A DNA stretch of 14,078 nt from Candidatus Saccharibacteria bacterium UBA3304 (GCA_002361425.1 DESW01000005.1:1-14078); one strand, 5' to 3'. Shown: positions 1 to 7,389, counted from the stretch's first letter. Program-made: numbers and translations. Notes: generated by a model not told the origin, from the sequence alone.

Positions 1-1
1 G

Positions 2-574
2 CCAAAGCCTACGGAAACAACAACTACAACTACAACTACGACAGAAGCTACAACCGAAGCCACAACAGAAGCTACGACAGAAGCCACAACAGAAGCACCG
101 GCCGTTACGGTCCCGGACGTCAGCGATGTTCCACAGGATGCTCAGGCTCAGGCAGAAGAGTGGACTCCGGAAGAAGGCGAAAACGATCGTGAGCCCCAAG
201 ATCCGGAGCAGCCTATCGACGATGGTTATTGGCATGAAGATACTCCGTCAGTTACGGCAGCCGATCTTCAGGCAGCAGCCGAGGCAGACTTGGCAGTTTT
301 CTCAAACTATCTCAGCAACAACGGCTGGAGTATCGTCGACTCCCACTGCGTAAGATCTACTGACACGCAGTATGGAATCTACGTTCACTTCGGCAACGGC
401 CAAGGCGGAGAATCATGGCGTATGGTCAAAGCAGAAACCCCAGACGGAGTAGGAATCTCCGTAGGTTGGTATGGCTACACGATAGGGCTCGATCCTGACG
501 AATGTTTCGGCAGCGATAATTGGGATTACTTTACCAATGGCCCCGTCGGAGCGACCGACTGGACACTCGATTAA
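2..574 (+). CDS. Surface-type protein of unknown function, 5' partial, with Thr/Glu/Ala linker
   Basis: The frame is open from the window edge to the TAA at 572-574, so the N-terminus (and any signal peptide or anchor) lies outside the window. The visible 190 residues begin with a run of nine threonines, then five Thr-Thr-Glu-Ala units, then a Pro/Glu/Asp/Gln-rich acidic stretch, then a folded-looking C-terminal region of about 110 residues. That region starts with an Ala-rich helix and is rich in Trp, Tyr and Gly, with two cysteines (in HCVRS and DECFG) that could form a disulfide. Thr-rich repeat linkers followed by a small aromatic domain are typical of exported, wall-spanning proteins, so I infer a cell-surface location. 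I do not recognise the C-terminal domain. The ATG at 290 is internal to this frame and is not the start. The gene is followed by its own terminator. Confidence 0.75.
   Translation, partial: PKPTETTTTTTTTTEATTEATTEATTEATTEAPAVTVPDVSDVPQDAQAQAEEWTPEEGENDREPQDPEQPIDDGYWHEDTPSVTAADLQAAAEADLAVFSNYLSNNGWSIVDSHCVRSTDTQYGIYVHFGNGQGGESWRMVKAETPDGVGISVGWYGYTIGLDPDECFGSDNWDYFTNGPVGATDWTLD
38..97 (+). repeat. Five tandem 12-bp units encoding Thr-Thr-Glu-Ala
   Basis: Five in-frame 12-bp units follow the pattern ACN-ACN-GAA-GCN, with third-position variation between units (gct, gcc, gca; acg, aca, acc). They are preceded by a nine-codon threonine run that is also nearly repetitive at the DNA level (17-43). 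The units keep frame, so gain or loss of units would change linker length without disrupting the protein. Confidence 0.85.
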
Positions 575-595
575 CGCAACACCTATCTTCACAAG

Positions 596-624
596 AACCG
601 CCCCTAATTGTTGGGGCGGTTTTT
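596..624 (+). terminator. Rho-independent terminator of the surface-protein gene
   Basis: A perfect 9-bp GC-rich stem (AACCGCCCC at 596-604 pairing with GGGGCGGTT at 613-621) with an 8-nt loop is followed by a T run through 624. It lies 22 bp after the stop at 574. The opposite strand has no comparable U tract, so it looks unidirectional. The T run abuts the stop codon (624-626) of the convergent acyltransferase gene. Confidence 0.9.
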
Positions 625-1637
625 CATGCCTTCTTTTTTGTGACTCGTTTTAAGATAAATTCACAAATATAATGCATCGCAATAGCCACGATAAAGCTAC
701 CCGCGAAAAAATATATCGTTAAGCGTTTAGTTGTATAGTTAGCAACCTGATGCGACAAAACGCGCCCAACTGCATAATGCCAAATAAACAGAGGCATGCT
801 AATTTTGCCTAACCATGTAAAGACCGGTATTTTTAATTTCGATGTATAACTTACACCCGAAAGCATAATAATTAGCATGATCACATACACGATCACTTGC
901 ATCTTAACTGGCGTAAAACCAAATATCGCCGCAAGACACACATAGGCTAAACACAACAACTCAACTAAAGTCGCAAGCGTGTGCGTCGCAACCTTTGCCT
1001 TCTTTTCCTTTATTTCTAGCACAACATCAAACACGAACATGCCCAAGAACATGCATGATGCACAAAGCAATAAACCGCTAATAGGGTCAAAAGCGGAGAT
1101 GACATCCTGCATGCTGAAATAGACGTAGGCCATTATTAAACCAGCCAAGCCAATCGGCCTACGATACTTGCTCTGGCAGATATAGCTAAATAGCGGCATC
1201 ACGATCAATAATACCGACAAATACCAGAGTGGCCCAATTTGACGAACTGGATTATCGAAAAAGCTTACTGGGAGCAATAAAAACTCAGCAAACATATCTT
1301 TAAAGCCAGTCAAAAAGCCTAGCAAATCGCCATCTTTCAGAAAATGAAAATTGCAAGCAAAGTATACAATTGGCAACGCGAGCAGCAAATGCGGAATGAA
1401 TGGTAAAAACTTTTTAGCCGTATATTTCAGGGCAATCCGACCACGCTTTTCGGGGTTTTCTTCAGCCTTCTGTTTCGCAAAATGCTGAACGGTAAAATAG
1501 CCACTCAGAATAAAGAAGAAATCAACAAACATATAGGTCGGATAGGTCCTGTTGCCGACTAAATCCAAATGACAAAACATAATCATAACCGCCGCAATAA
1601 AACGACAGAGGTCTACCATATAGTTGCGCTGCTTCAT
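624..1637 (-). CDS. Acyltransferase 3 family (OafA/YrhL-like) membrane O-acyltransferase
   Basis: The 337-residue protein is strongly hydrophobic, with roughly nine or ten membrane segments, as in the acyltransferase 3 family that moves acyl groups (often acetyl) onto extracytoplasmic sugars. Family landmarks are visible: an N-terminal Arg12 and His23 in the first helix, the motif VDFFFILSGYF at about 38-48, LWYLSVLLIVMPLF at about 137-150, and the C-terminal WLGKISMPLFIWH block. It ends with a short basic tail and has no extra SGNH domain, so it is at the short end of the family. It is transcribed away from gltX. The ATG is fixed by a -10 box six bases upstream. The substrate cannot be read from the sequence; a surface glycan or glycolipid is likely. 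Its AT-rich codon choice differs from that of gltX. Confidence 0.85.
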   Translation of the reverse strand: MKQRNYMVDLCRFIAAVMIMFCHLDLVGNRTYPTYMFVDFFFILSGYFTVQHFAKQKAEENPEKRGRIALKYTAKKFLPFIPHLLLALPIVYFACNFHFLKDGDLLGFLTGFKDMFAEFLLLPVSFFDNPVRQIGPLWYLSVLLIVMPLFSYICQSKYRRPIGLAGLIMAYVYFSMQDVISAFDPISGLLLCASCMFLGMFVFDVVLEIKEKKAKVATHTLATLVELLCLAYVCLAAIFGFTPVKMQVIVYVIMLIIMLSGVSYTSKLKIPVFTWLGKISMPLFIWHYAVGRVLSHQVANYTTKRLTIYFFAGSFIVAIAMHYICEFILKRVTKKKA

Positions 1638-1643
1638 GGGACT

Positions 1644-1652
1644 AGTATAACA
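1644..1652 (-). promoter_or_regulatory. Extended -10 promoter of the acyltransferase gene, leaderless geometry
   Basis: On the minus strand this reads TGT-TATACT, an extended -10, with six bases (1638-1643) between its last T and the ATG. Transcription would start at or next to the A of the ATG. No Shine-Dalgarno sequence is present. Confidence 0.65.
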
Positions 1653-1662
1653 TGCTATAAAA

Positions 1663-1671
1663 TGTTAAAAT
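1663..1671 (+). promoter_or_regulatory. Extended -10 promoter of gltX, leaderless geometry
   Basis: TGT-TAAAAT is followed by seven bases and then the gltX ATG at 1679, so the transcript would start at the start codon. An alternative extended -10, TGC-TATAAA, lies at 1653-1661 and would give a leader of about ten bases. No Shine-Dalgarno sequence is present in either case. Confidence 0.6.
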
Positions 1672-1678
1672 AACAGAT

Positions 1679-3124
1679 ATGAAAACCGTTACTCGTTTTG
1701 CGCCGTCGCCAACCGGCTATATTCACATTGGCAACCTACGTTCAGCAATTTACCCATACCTTGTCGCTAAACAAGAGCAGGGTACATTCATTTTGCGCAT
1801 TGAAGACACCGACCGCGCACGCTACGTAGAAGGTGCAACCGAGCTTATCGAAGATACTCTTAAATGGATCGGCCTCGATTGGGACGAAGGTCCAGAAAAA
1901 GGCGGCGAAAATGGTCCATATTTCCAAACCCAGCGCCAAGAAATTTACATTGAATGGGCAAAGAAACTCATTGCCTCCGGCCGCGCTTATGCCGATCCAA
2001 CTCCAAGCGAAACAATCGCAAAATATCGCGAAGAAGCTAGCAAAAACAAGCAGGCTTTTCTTTATCGCAACTACCGCCCAGCCGAAACTCCAGAATGGGA
2101 GCCAGGCATGCCACTTCGCTTCAAAGCTGATCCAAAAACTCGCACATATCACGATGAAGTTTTTGGCGATATGACTATGCTTCCAGAAACTCAGGATGAT
2201 ATCATCCTTATCAAAGCCGACGGTTTGCCAACTTATAATTTCGCTCATATTGTCGACGATGCAACGATGGGTATTACTCATATTTTCCGCGGCCAAGAAT
2301 ACTTGCCAAGCATGGGCAACTACCTCGCTATTTACGAAGCGCTCGGCCTCGATACGCCAAAGTTCGTGCATTTACCACACATTCTCGCACCTAGCGGTAA
2401 CAAGAAACTCGGCAAACGCGACGGCGCAAAATCCGCAGTAGATTATCGCGCTGACGGTATCTTGCCAGAAGCTATGCTAAACTTCCTCGCCTGCCTTGGC
2501 TGGAATGACGGTACCGAAGACGAAATCTACAGCAAAGAAGACCTCATCGAAAAGTTCAGCATCGACCGCATTCAGCATGCCGGCGCTCGCTACGATGAGC
2601 AGAAGCTCATTTGGCTCAACGGTCAGTGGATTCGCCGCCTCTTCGCAGAAGACGCAAAGGCGCTCTACGCACGTACGAAAGATTTCTGGCCAGAAGAAGC
2701 CGCCAATGCTGACGACGACTACAAGTTCAAGATTTTCAGCATCATTTACGACCGCCTCAAAACTCTCGGCGATCTAAAAACCATGACGAATTATTTCTTT
2801 GTCGACCCAGCTGTTGACATGTCTATGATTGAATCCAATAAAGCGCTCAAGAAACTTTCTGAGCATGAGATTCAGGACATCCTTCGCGCTGGTATCGAAA
2901 AGCTCCGCAGTGTTGAAGATTGGACCGCAGAGAATCTCCAGAATGCGCTCAATAAATTACTCGAAAGCACCGGCCGCAAACCAGCCGAGCTCTTTGGCCT
3001 TATCCGTCTCAGCGTTAGCTTTGCGCCATTTAGTCCAGCTCTTCACGACACGCTCAGCGTCCTCGGCCGCGAACGCAGCCTCGCGCGTCTCAACGCGGTC
3101 GTAACGGCTTATTCTAGAGACTAG
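1679..3124 (+). CDS. gltX: Glutamyl-tRNA synthetase
   Basis: A class I aminoacyl-tRNA synthetase of 481 residues, the usual length for bacterial GluRS, which charges tRNA with glutamate in the cytoplasm. The N-terminus has the FAPSPTGYIHIGNLRSA signature, with HIGN (16-19) as the HIGH motif. RIEDTD follows, which is characteristic of GluRS/GlnRS. The KMSKS loop reads KLGKR at 243-247, with Gly in place of the usual Ser. The C-terminal third is the helical anticodon-binding region. The start is set by the SPTG-proximal N-terminus and the promoter 7 nt upstream. It ends 3 bp from the stop of the convergent 128-residue membrane gene, with no terminator between. Whether it is discriminating (Glu only) or also mischarges tRNA-Gln was not determined. 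Confidence 0.97.
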   Translation: MKTVTRFAPSPTGYIHIGNLRSAIYPYLVAKQEQGTFILRIEDTDRARYVEGATELIEDTLKWIGLDWDEGPEKGGENGPYFQTQRQEIYIEWAKKLIASGRAYADPTPSETIAKYREEASKNKQAFLYRNYRPAETPEWEPGMPLRFKADPKTRTYHDEVFGDMTMLPETQDDIILIKADGLPTYNFAHIVDDATMGITHIFRGQEYLPSMGNYLAIYEALGLDTPKFVHLPHILAPSGNKKLGKRDGAKSAVDYRADGILPEAMLNFLACLGWNDGTEDEIYSKEDLIEKFSIDRIQHAGARYDEQKLIWLNGQWIRRLFAEDAKALYARTKDFWPEEAANADDDYKFKIFSIIYDRLKTLGDLKTMTNYFFVDPAVDMSMIESNKALKKLSEHEIQDILRAGIEKLRSVEDWTAENLQNALNKLLESTGRKPAELFGLIRLSVSFAPFSPALHDTLSVLGRERSLARLNAVVTAYSRD

Positions 3125-3127
3125 TAA

Positions 3128-3514
3128 CTATTTCTCCTTATTATCTGGCGAAAAAATCCCGCCAGAAATATCAACTGGCCCAATCTTTTCTTCTTTAGTT
3201 GAAGCATTATTTTTGACATCAACTTTTACTAAAAAGAATAAGTACATCACGATATCCCTCAAAGACATCCCCAGCCAGCATATGCCAAAAACAGTGCTAC
3301 TCGACTGCGTAGCACCGGCGCCATATAACGAGAGGATCGTGCCTAATACGTAATCTACGATGAGTCGTACAATCAATAGAATTGTCGCACCTGCTCTATA
3401 TGCCGATACATTTTTCGCTTCATCTTTTACCCACCTAAAAAGCAAGAAAGGAACAAACGATTCTACAATTATAGCTACGACCGAAAGTAAAACATTATAG
3501 ATATCATCTGTCAT
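3128..3514 (-). CDS. Small three-pass membrane protein of unknown function
   Basis: The 128-residue protein has three clear hydrophobic segments (about 6-27, 42-66 and 72-97). A polar Lys/Asp/Glu-rich C-terminal tail of about 30 residues follows, ending with a Gly-Gly-containing stretch. I do not recognise the family. Membrane segments two and three are separated by a short Gly/Ala/Ser loop, and segment three holds one Cys and one Trp. Coding is supported by its neat fit between gltX (3 bp away, convergent) and the divergent DUF3048 gene, by the consistent hydrophobic pattern, and by a promoter placed six bases before the ATG. Confidence 0.7.
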   Translation of the reverse strand: MTDDIYNVLLSVVAIIVESFVPFLLFRWVKDEAKNVSAYRAGATILLIVRLIVDYVLGTILSLYGAGATQSSSTVFGICWLGMSLRDIVMYLFFLVKVDVKNNASTKEEKIGPVDISGGIFSPDNKEK

Positions 3515-3520
3515 ACTCCT

Positions 3521-3529
3521 ATCTTACCA
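3521..3529 (-). promoter_or_regulatory. Extended -10 promoter of the small membrane protein gene
   Basis: The minus strand reads TGG-TAAGAT, then six bases, then ATG. The six bases (AGGAGT) resemble a Shine-Dalgarno core but end one base before the ATG, too close to work normally, and would lie upstream of the predicted transcription start. Confidence 0.55.
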
Positions 3530-3535
3530 CGCTTA

Positions 3536-3544
3536 TGCTATAAT
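3536..3544 (+). promoter_or_regulatory. Extended -10 promoter of the DUF3048 operon, leaderless geometry
   Basis: TGC-TATAAT is a consensus extended -10. Six bases (3545-3550) separate it from the ATG at 3551, so the start codon would be the first transcribed codon. There is no Shine-Dalgarno sequence. Confidence 0.75.
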
Positions 3545-3550
3545 TAAGAT

Positions 3551-4825
3551 ATGAACGGCAAGCAACAGTACTACGGCGATATCAAAAAACGTAGTAACCA
3601 AGAGCAAGACGATACTCTTAAAAAACTCTATCGCGAAAGCGAAACCAATGATGACGTCGAAGACTTCCTCAAGGACAGCGACGACATTGACGAAGAAACT
3701 CCTAAAGAGAAAAAATCTGCTAAAAAGAAACGTATTGAGGCAGAAAAGCGCGCCGAAACTGGTCGCAAAATCGGCAAAAATATTAAACGTACTATTCTAA
3801 TTCTAATTTTGCTCGGCGCAGTTGGTGGCGGCGTTTGGTTTTTCTTGCAAACCGGCGGCAACCAGACCGAACTAGAGGCTATTGAAAAAGGCGAAACCAA
3901 GGCCGACGAAATCTACTATTCTCGCCTTACCGGTAGAGAAGTTAGTAACAAAGATATCCCGACTCAGGCCGCAACTTGCGTCATGATCGAAAACAGCCCA
4001 GCCGCCCGTCCACAATCCGGCCTTAATGAAGCTGGTGTTATTTATGAAGCAATCGCCGAAGGTGGCATCACTCGCTTTATGGCAATCTTCCAAGAAGCAA
4101 AACCAAACTATATTGGCCCAGTCCGCAGCGTACGTCTAACTTTCGCTGAAATGGCCAAGCCATACCATTGTTCCATCGCTCACGTCGGCGGTAGCGATAA
4201 CGCGCTCAGACTCATCCGCAATAACAGCGGCTTCCGCGATATAGACCAATTCTATAACGCAAAGTACTACTGGCGCATCCGCAAACGTGCTTCGCCGCAC
4301 AATGTTTATACGCGTTCAAGCATGCTTGATGAGCTCAACTACAGTAAAGGCTATCGTACTAGCGAGTTTGCTGGCTTCGCCCGCATCAAACCAGACACAA
4401 AACCAGAAGCGCCAGCAACAAAAGCTAACAAGATCACTATCAGTATGGGCAGTAACCTCTATAGCCCTGCCTACACTTATGACGCAAATATCAACAAATA
4501 TCTCCGCGCCTATGTTCAAGGTGGTGCTCATTATAGCGAAAACGAAAATGGATCCAGAGTTCAAAACACACCAGACGTCGTCGTCGCCATGAAGGTCAAC
4601 GCCGTCACACGTGCAGGCGAAGAGGCGTATGCCGACTATACTACAACCGGTACTGGCGATGCCGCTATCTTCCAAAACGGAGGCGTCATTCAGGGCCGTT
4701 GGTCGCGCGCCGACAAAGATTCAGAACTAAAATTCACAGATGCAAGCGGTAACGAAATCCAGCTCAATCGTGGGCAAACCTGGATCACTCTTTATCCAAG
4801 CAATGGCAAAGTAACTTGGGAATAA
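3551..4825 (+). CDS. DUF3048 (YerB-like) protein with cytoplasmic tail and single membrane anchor
   Basis: The 424-residue protein starts with about 79 highly charged cytoplasmic residues, then one transmembrane helix (about 80-99, basic on the inner side), then an extracytoplasmic region. Residues from about 143 match DUF3048 as I know it: MIENSPAARPQSGL, EAGVIYEAIAEGGITRF, IGPVRSVR, VGGSDNALR and SPHNVYTR. The last ~100 residues, ending in WITLYPSNGKVTWE, fit DUF3048_C. Bacillus YerB is a lipoprotein; here no lipobox is present and the membrane helix replaces it. The family's biochemical role is not established, to my knowledge. It heads a two-gene unit with the acidic protein downstream, whose start lies 13 bp after this stop. 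Confidence 0.88.
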   Translation: MNGKQQYYGDIKKRSNQEQDDTLKKLYRESETNDDVEDFLKDSDDIDEETPKEKKSAKKKRIEAEKRAETGRKIGKNIKRTILILILLGAVGGGVWFFLQTGGNQTELEAIEKGETKADEIYYSRLTGREVSNKDIPTQAATCVMIENSPAARPQSGLNEAGVIYEAIAEGGITRFMAIFQEAKPNYIGPVRSVRLTFAEMAKPYHCSIAHVGGSDNALRLIRNNSGFRDIDQFYNAKYYWRIRKRASPHNVYTRSSMLDELNYSKGYRTSEFAGFARIKPDTKPEAPATKANKITISMGSNLYSPAYTYDANINKYLRAYVQGGAHYSENENGSRVQNTPDVVVAMKVNAVTRAGEEAYADYTTTGTGDAAIFQNGGVIQGRWSRADKDSELKFTDASGNEIQLNRGQTWITLYPSNGKVTWE

Positions 4826-4833
4826 GGAAGGAG
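4826..4833 (+). promoter_or_regulatory. Shine-Dalgarno site of the acidic protein gene
   Basis: GGAAGGAG lies five bases before the ATG at 4839. It is strong and well spaced, in contrast to the SD-less genes at operon starts. Confidence 0.85.
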
Positions 4834-4838
4834 AAATC

Positions 4839-5858
4839 ATGTATAGCGACCCAATGCCAGGAGAAAACTACGAAAGCGCAGAAGCACGCGAGAAAGCACG
4901 CGCCGAACGCGAGGCAATCGCAAACGGCGAAAACTTTAATCCAAATCTCAGCGAAGAGGCAGCCGCTGGCTTCGAAAGCCTCGGTGATGACGTCCCATTT
5001 GCCGGCGATGCCGATATAGCAATGACGACCGCCGAGCTTGCCGTCGAGGGACCAGCTGTCGCAGCAGCCGATGTAGCAGTAAGCGAAGGACTCAATCTTG
5101 TTGGCGACATTATGGAAGACGGTATCGAAAAAGATGAGCCGCAAACGCCAAGCGAAATGGCTGCAGATATTTCTAAAAAACACGATTCAGACAACGCAGT
5201 CGCCGCCAAATTTAATGAGCAATGGGACGAAGGCAAAGTACCTGATCTAGACAAAGTCCAAGAAGCCGTTGAGCGCGATTACATTGATGGCGCCATCGAA
5301 CAGTCCGCCACAAATCCAGATGCCGCTGCAGATATTGCAAACACTGAGCGCAACGTCAATGAACGCCCAGACGCAGAATCCGAGCCGGTCGCAGATCAGC
5401 CTCACGACATCGCCGAAGCTGCCGCAATTCAATCAGTTGCCGCATCCGCCCTCGCAGAAGATCTCGCCGACGATATTAAAAATGGCAACGAAGACGCAAA
5501 GATGCGTATCGAAGAAGTTAAAGAGCGCGCTAACGAAGCAATTGCATCCGCCGATAAAATCAGCATCGCAACGCTAGAAAATTCCGACGACAATCTTGAA
5601 ACTCGCATGGCAACCGATGTCGCGGAGCAAGCTGCTGACAAAGCGCTCGAAGCCATCGATACCGTCGAAAACGCAGAAAATGAGTTCAATGCCATGACTG
5701 AAGAAGAAAAGGCCGAAACTCAGGCCGCCGCTGAAGCCGCTGAGGCGAATGGCACTACCATCGAAGAAGAAAAGGCTAAGGCCGAAGAAGAGAAAAAAGA
5801 AAACAACGAAGACGACAGCAATTGGTCTCCAGACCTCTCGCGTGGCATTTTCGGCTAA
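4839..5858 (+). CDS. Very acidic Ala/Glu-rich protein of unknown function
   Basis: The 339-residue protein has no signal peptide, no membrane segment and apparently no cysteine. Composition is dominated by Ala, Glu and Asp, with Lys concentrated near the end. The first ~130 residues look disordered, with an Ala-rich segment around 57-90. From about 180 to 325 the pattern suggests long helices or a coiled coil rich in Ala/Glu heptad-like repeats, ending in a mixed Glu/Lys charged block and a short Trp-Ser-Pro-Asp...Gly-Ile-Phe-Gly tail. I do not recognise it. It is co-transcribed with the DUF3048 membrane protein, whose cytoplasmic tail is itself highly charged, so an interaction is possible but unproven. 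A strong SD and a consistent reading frame support expression. Confidence 0.75.
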   Translation: MYSDPMPGENYESAEAREKARAEREAIANGENFNPNLSEEAAAGFESLGDDVPFAGDADIAMTTAELAVEGPAVAAADVAVSEGLNLVGDIMEDGIEKDEPQTPSEMAADISKKHDSDNAVAAKFNEQWDEGKVPDLDKVQEAVERDYIDGAIEQSATNPDAAADIANTERNVNERPDAESEPVADQPHDIAEAAAIQSVAASALAEDLADDIKNGNEDAKMRIEEVKERANEAIASADKISIATLENSDDNLETRMATDVAEQAADKALEAIDTVENAENEFNAMTEEEKAETQAAAEAAEANGTTIEEEKAKAEEEKKENNEDDSNWSPDLSRGIFG

Positions 5859-5865
5859 TTCTCGC

Positions 5866-5871
5866 TAAAAT
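5866..5871 (+). promoter_or_regulatory. -10 box of the YjgR-like ATPase gene, leaderless geometry
   Basis: TAAAAT is followed by six bases and the ATG at 5878. The preceding trinucleotide is CGC rather than TGn, so this is a non-extended version of the pattern. It starts 7 bp after the acidic protein's stop at 5858, and no Shine-Dalgarno sequence is present. Confidence 0.5.
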
Positions 5872-5877
5872 AGAGTT

Positions 5878-7389
5878 ATGTATATCAACAATCGTATTCT
5901 TGTTGGCAAAACCGCAGAAGCGAAAGAGCTTTTCATTTTGCCAGAAATGGCTAACCGCCACGGCCTCATTACCGGCGCTTCCGGTTCCGGCAAAACTATC
6001 ACCCTTAAAGTTATGGCTGAGAGTTTCTCGGATGCCGGCGTGCCAGTATTTCTCGCCGACGTCAAAGGCGACCTCGCCGGCACTGCTTTCGCCGGGGAAG
6101 TAAATGAAAAAATCCAGAGCCGCCTCGACAATCTCAAAATCGATAACTTCAAACCACAGGCTTATCCGGTTCGTTTCTGGGATCTTTATGGCGAAAAAGG
6201 ACACCATCTTCGCGCCACTATCCAAAGCGTTGGCGCAGATATTTTGTCGATTATCCTTGGTCTTTCCGAAGCTCAGGAGGGCAACCTCGCTATCGCATTT
6301 GCGATTGCAAAGGACGAAGAACTACCACTCAATACGATTGCCGATTTGCGCGCCGTTTTACAATTCATTGCCGATAATCGCGCCGACTATAACACTAAAT
6401 ATGGCCAGATCACCCCACAGAGCGTAGGCGCCATTCAACGCGCGCTCTTACAGCTCCAAAATCAAGGCGCCGACAAATTCTTCGGCCAACCAATGCTCGA
6501 AATCGAGGATTTCTTCCAAACCAAAGACGGCAAGGGCATTATTAATATTCTCGATTCCGTCAAACTTTTCCAGAGCCCAGATCTCTACGCCGCATTCCTA
6601 CTTTGGATTCTTAGCGAGCTCTTCAACAAATCACCAGAAGTCGGCGACCAAGCCAAGCCAAGACTCGTCTTCTTCTTCGACGAGGCACATTTGCTATTCA
6701 ACAACATGCCTAGCTACCGCCTCAAGCGCATTACACAAATCGTAAAGCTCATTCGTTCCCGCGGCGTTGGCCTCTACTTCATTTCGCAGGCTCCAACCGA
6801 TATTCCAGACGAAATTCTTGCCCAGCTCGGCAACCGTGTCCAACACGCACTTCGTGCTTACACTCCATCCGAACAAAAGACGGTTAGGGCTGCTGCTGAC
6901 GCCTTCCGCACCAACAAATCCTTCAATACCGAACAAGCTATTCTCGAACTTGGCACTGGCGAAGCATTGATTTCTTTTCAAAACGAAAAAGGTGCGCCAG
7001 AAGTCGTCGAAAAAGCTACGATTCTACCGCCGCAGAGCCGCATGGGTGTCATTACGACCGAAGAGCGCAATCATATTGTCGCTGCTAGCCCATTTGTTAC
7101 TAAATATGACGCCGTCTCGCGCCCAGGTCAGAGCAATACCATTACTGAACCAGGCAAAAAGTTCGATCCAAATCAAGCCCAGGCTGAGGCACTCGCTAAA
7201 TATTCTCCGGGCAATTTCAAGAAAGACGAAGTTAAAACAACCGTTGCGAAAACTCCAGCTAAAACCACCGCCCGTCGCGGCAAATCTACCGGCGAAAAGG
7301 CCGCCGAACGTGCCGTCGTAAATGCAGCTGGCACCGCCAGTCGCGGTATCACCAATGGCTTTATTAAGTGGCTCTTTGGCAAAAAATAA
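5878..7389 (+). CDS. YjgR/HerA-like ATPase (DUF853)
   Basis: The 503-residue protein matches the length and layout of the E. coli YjgR family, HerA/FtsK-superfamily P-loop ATPases of unclear function. Walker A is GASGSGKT at 33-40, right after the family phrase PEMANRHGLITG. FLADVKGDLAGTA follows at about 58-70. Walker B is LVFFFDEAH, with Asp268 and Glu269. A sensor-like region follows (RSRGVGLYFISQAPTDIP), then the arginine-containing LGNRVQHALRA. The C-terminal ~70 residues are a Lys/Arg/Thr/Ala-rich linker and a short helix (GFIKWLFGKK). HerA relatives pump or unwind DNA; a DNA role here is inferred from superfamily only. The GT4 gene begins 2 bp after the stop. Confidence 0.9.
   Translation: MYINNRILVGKTAEAKELFILPEMANRHGLITGASGSGKTITLKVMAESFSDAGVPVFLADVKGDLAGTAFAGEVNEKIQSRLDNLKIDNFKPQAYPVRFWDLYGEKGHHLRATIQSVGADILSIILGLSEAQEGNLAIAFAIAKDEELPLNTIADLRAVLQFIADNRADYNTKYGQITPQSVGAIQRALLQLQNQGADKFFGQPMLEIEDFFQTKDGKGIINILDSVKLFQSPDLYAAFLLWILSELFNKSPEVGDQAKPRLVFFFDEAHLLFNNMPSYRLKRITQIVKLIRSRGVGLYFISQAPTDIPDEILAQLGNRVQHALRAYTPSEQKTVRAAADAFRTNKSFNTEQAILELGTGEALISFQNEKGAPEVVEKATILPPQSRMGVITTEERNHIVAASPFVTKYDAVSRPGQSNTITEPGKKFDPNQAQAEALAKYSPGNFKKDEVKTTVAKTPAKTTARRGKSTGEKAAERAVVNAAGTASRGITNGFIKWLFGKK

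Noticed and set aside
38..97. CRISPR-like array
   Set aside because: The units are contiguous 12-bp in-frame codon repeats without spacers; they encode a protein linker.
1742..2371. Long open frame (209 codons) on the minus strand inside gltX
   Set aside because: It is antisense to a clearly recognised synthetase, its translation has no family motif, and it has no promoter or SD. It is a shadow of the GC-rich third positions of gltX.
3110..3135. Bidirectional terminator between gltX and the convergent membrane protein gene
   Set aside because: Only 3 bp separate the two stops, and the short TCTAGAGA/CTAG symmetry has no GC-rich stem or U tract.
3515..3520. AGGAG before the minus-strand gene starting at 3514 as a Shine-Dalgarno site
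   Set aside because: It ends one base before the ATG, too close for normal SD use, and lies between the -10 box and the predicted start of transcription.
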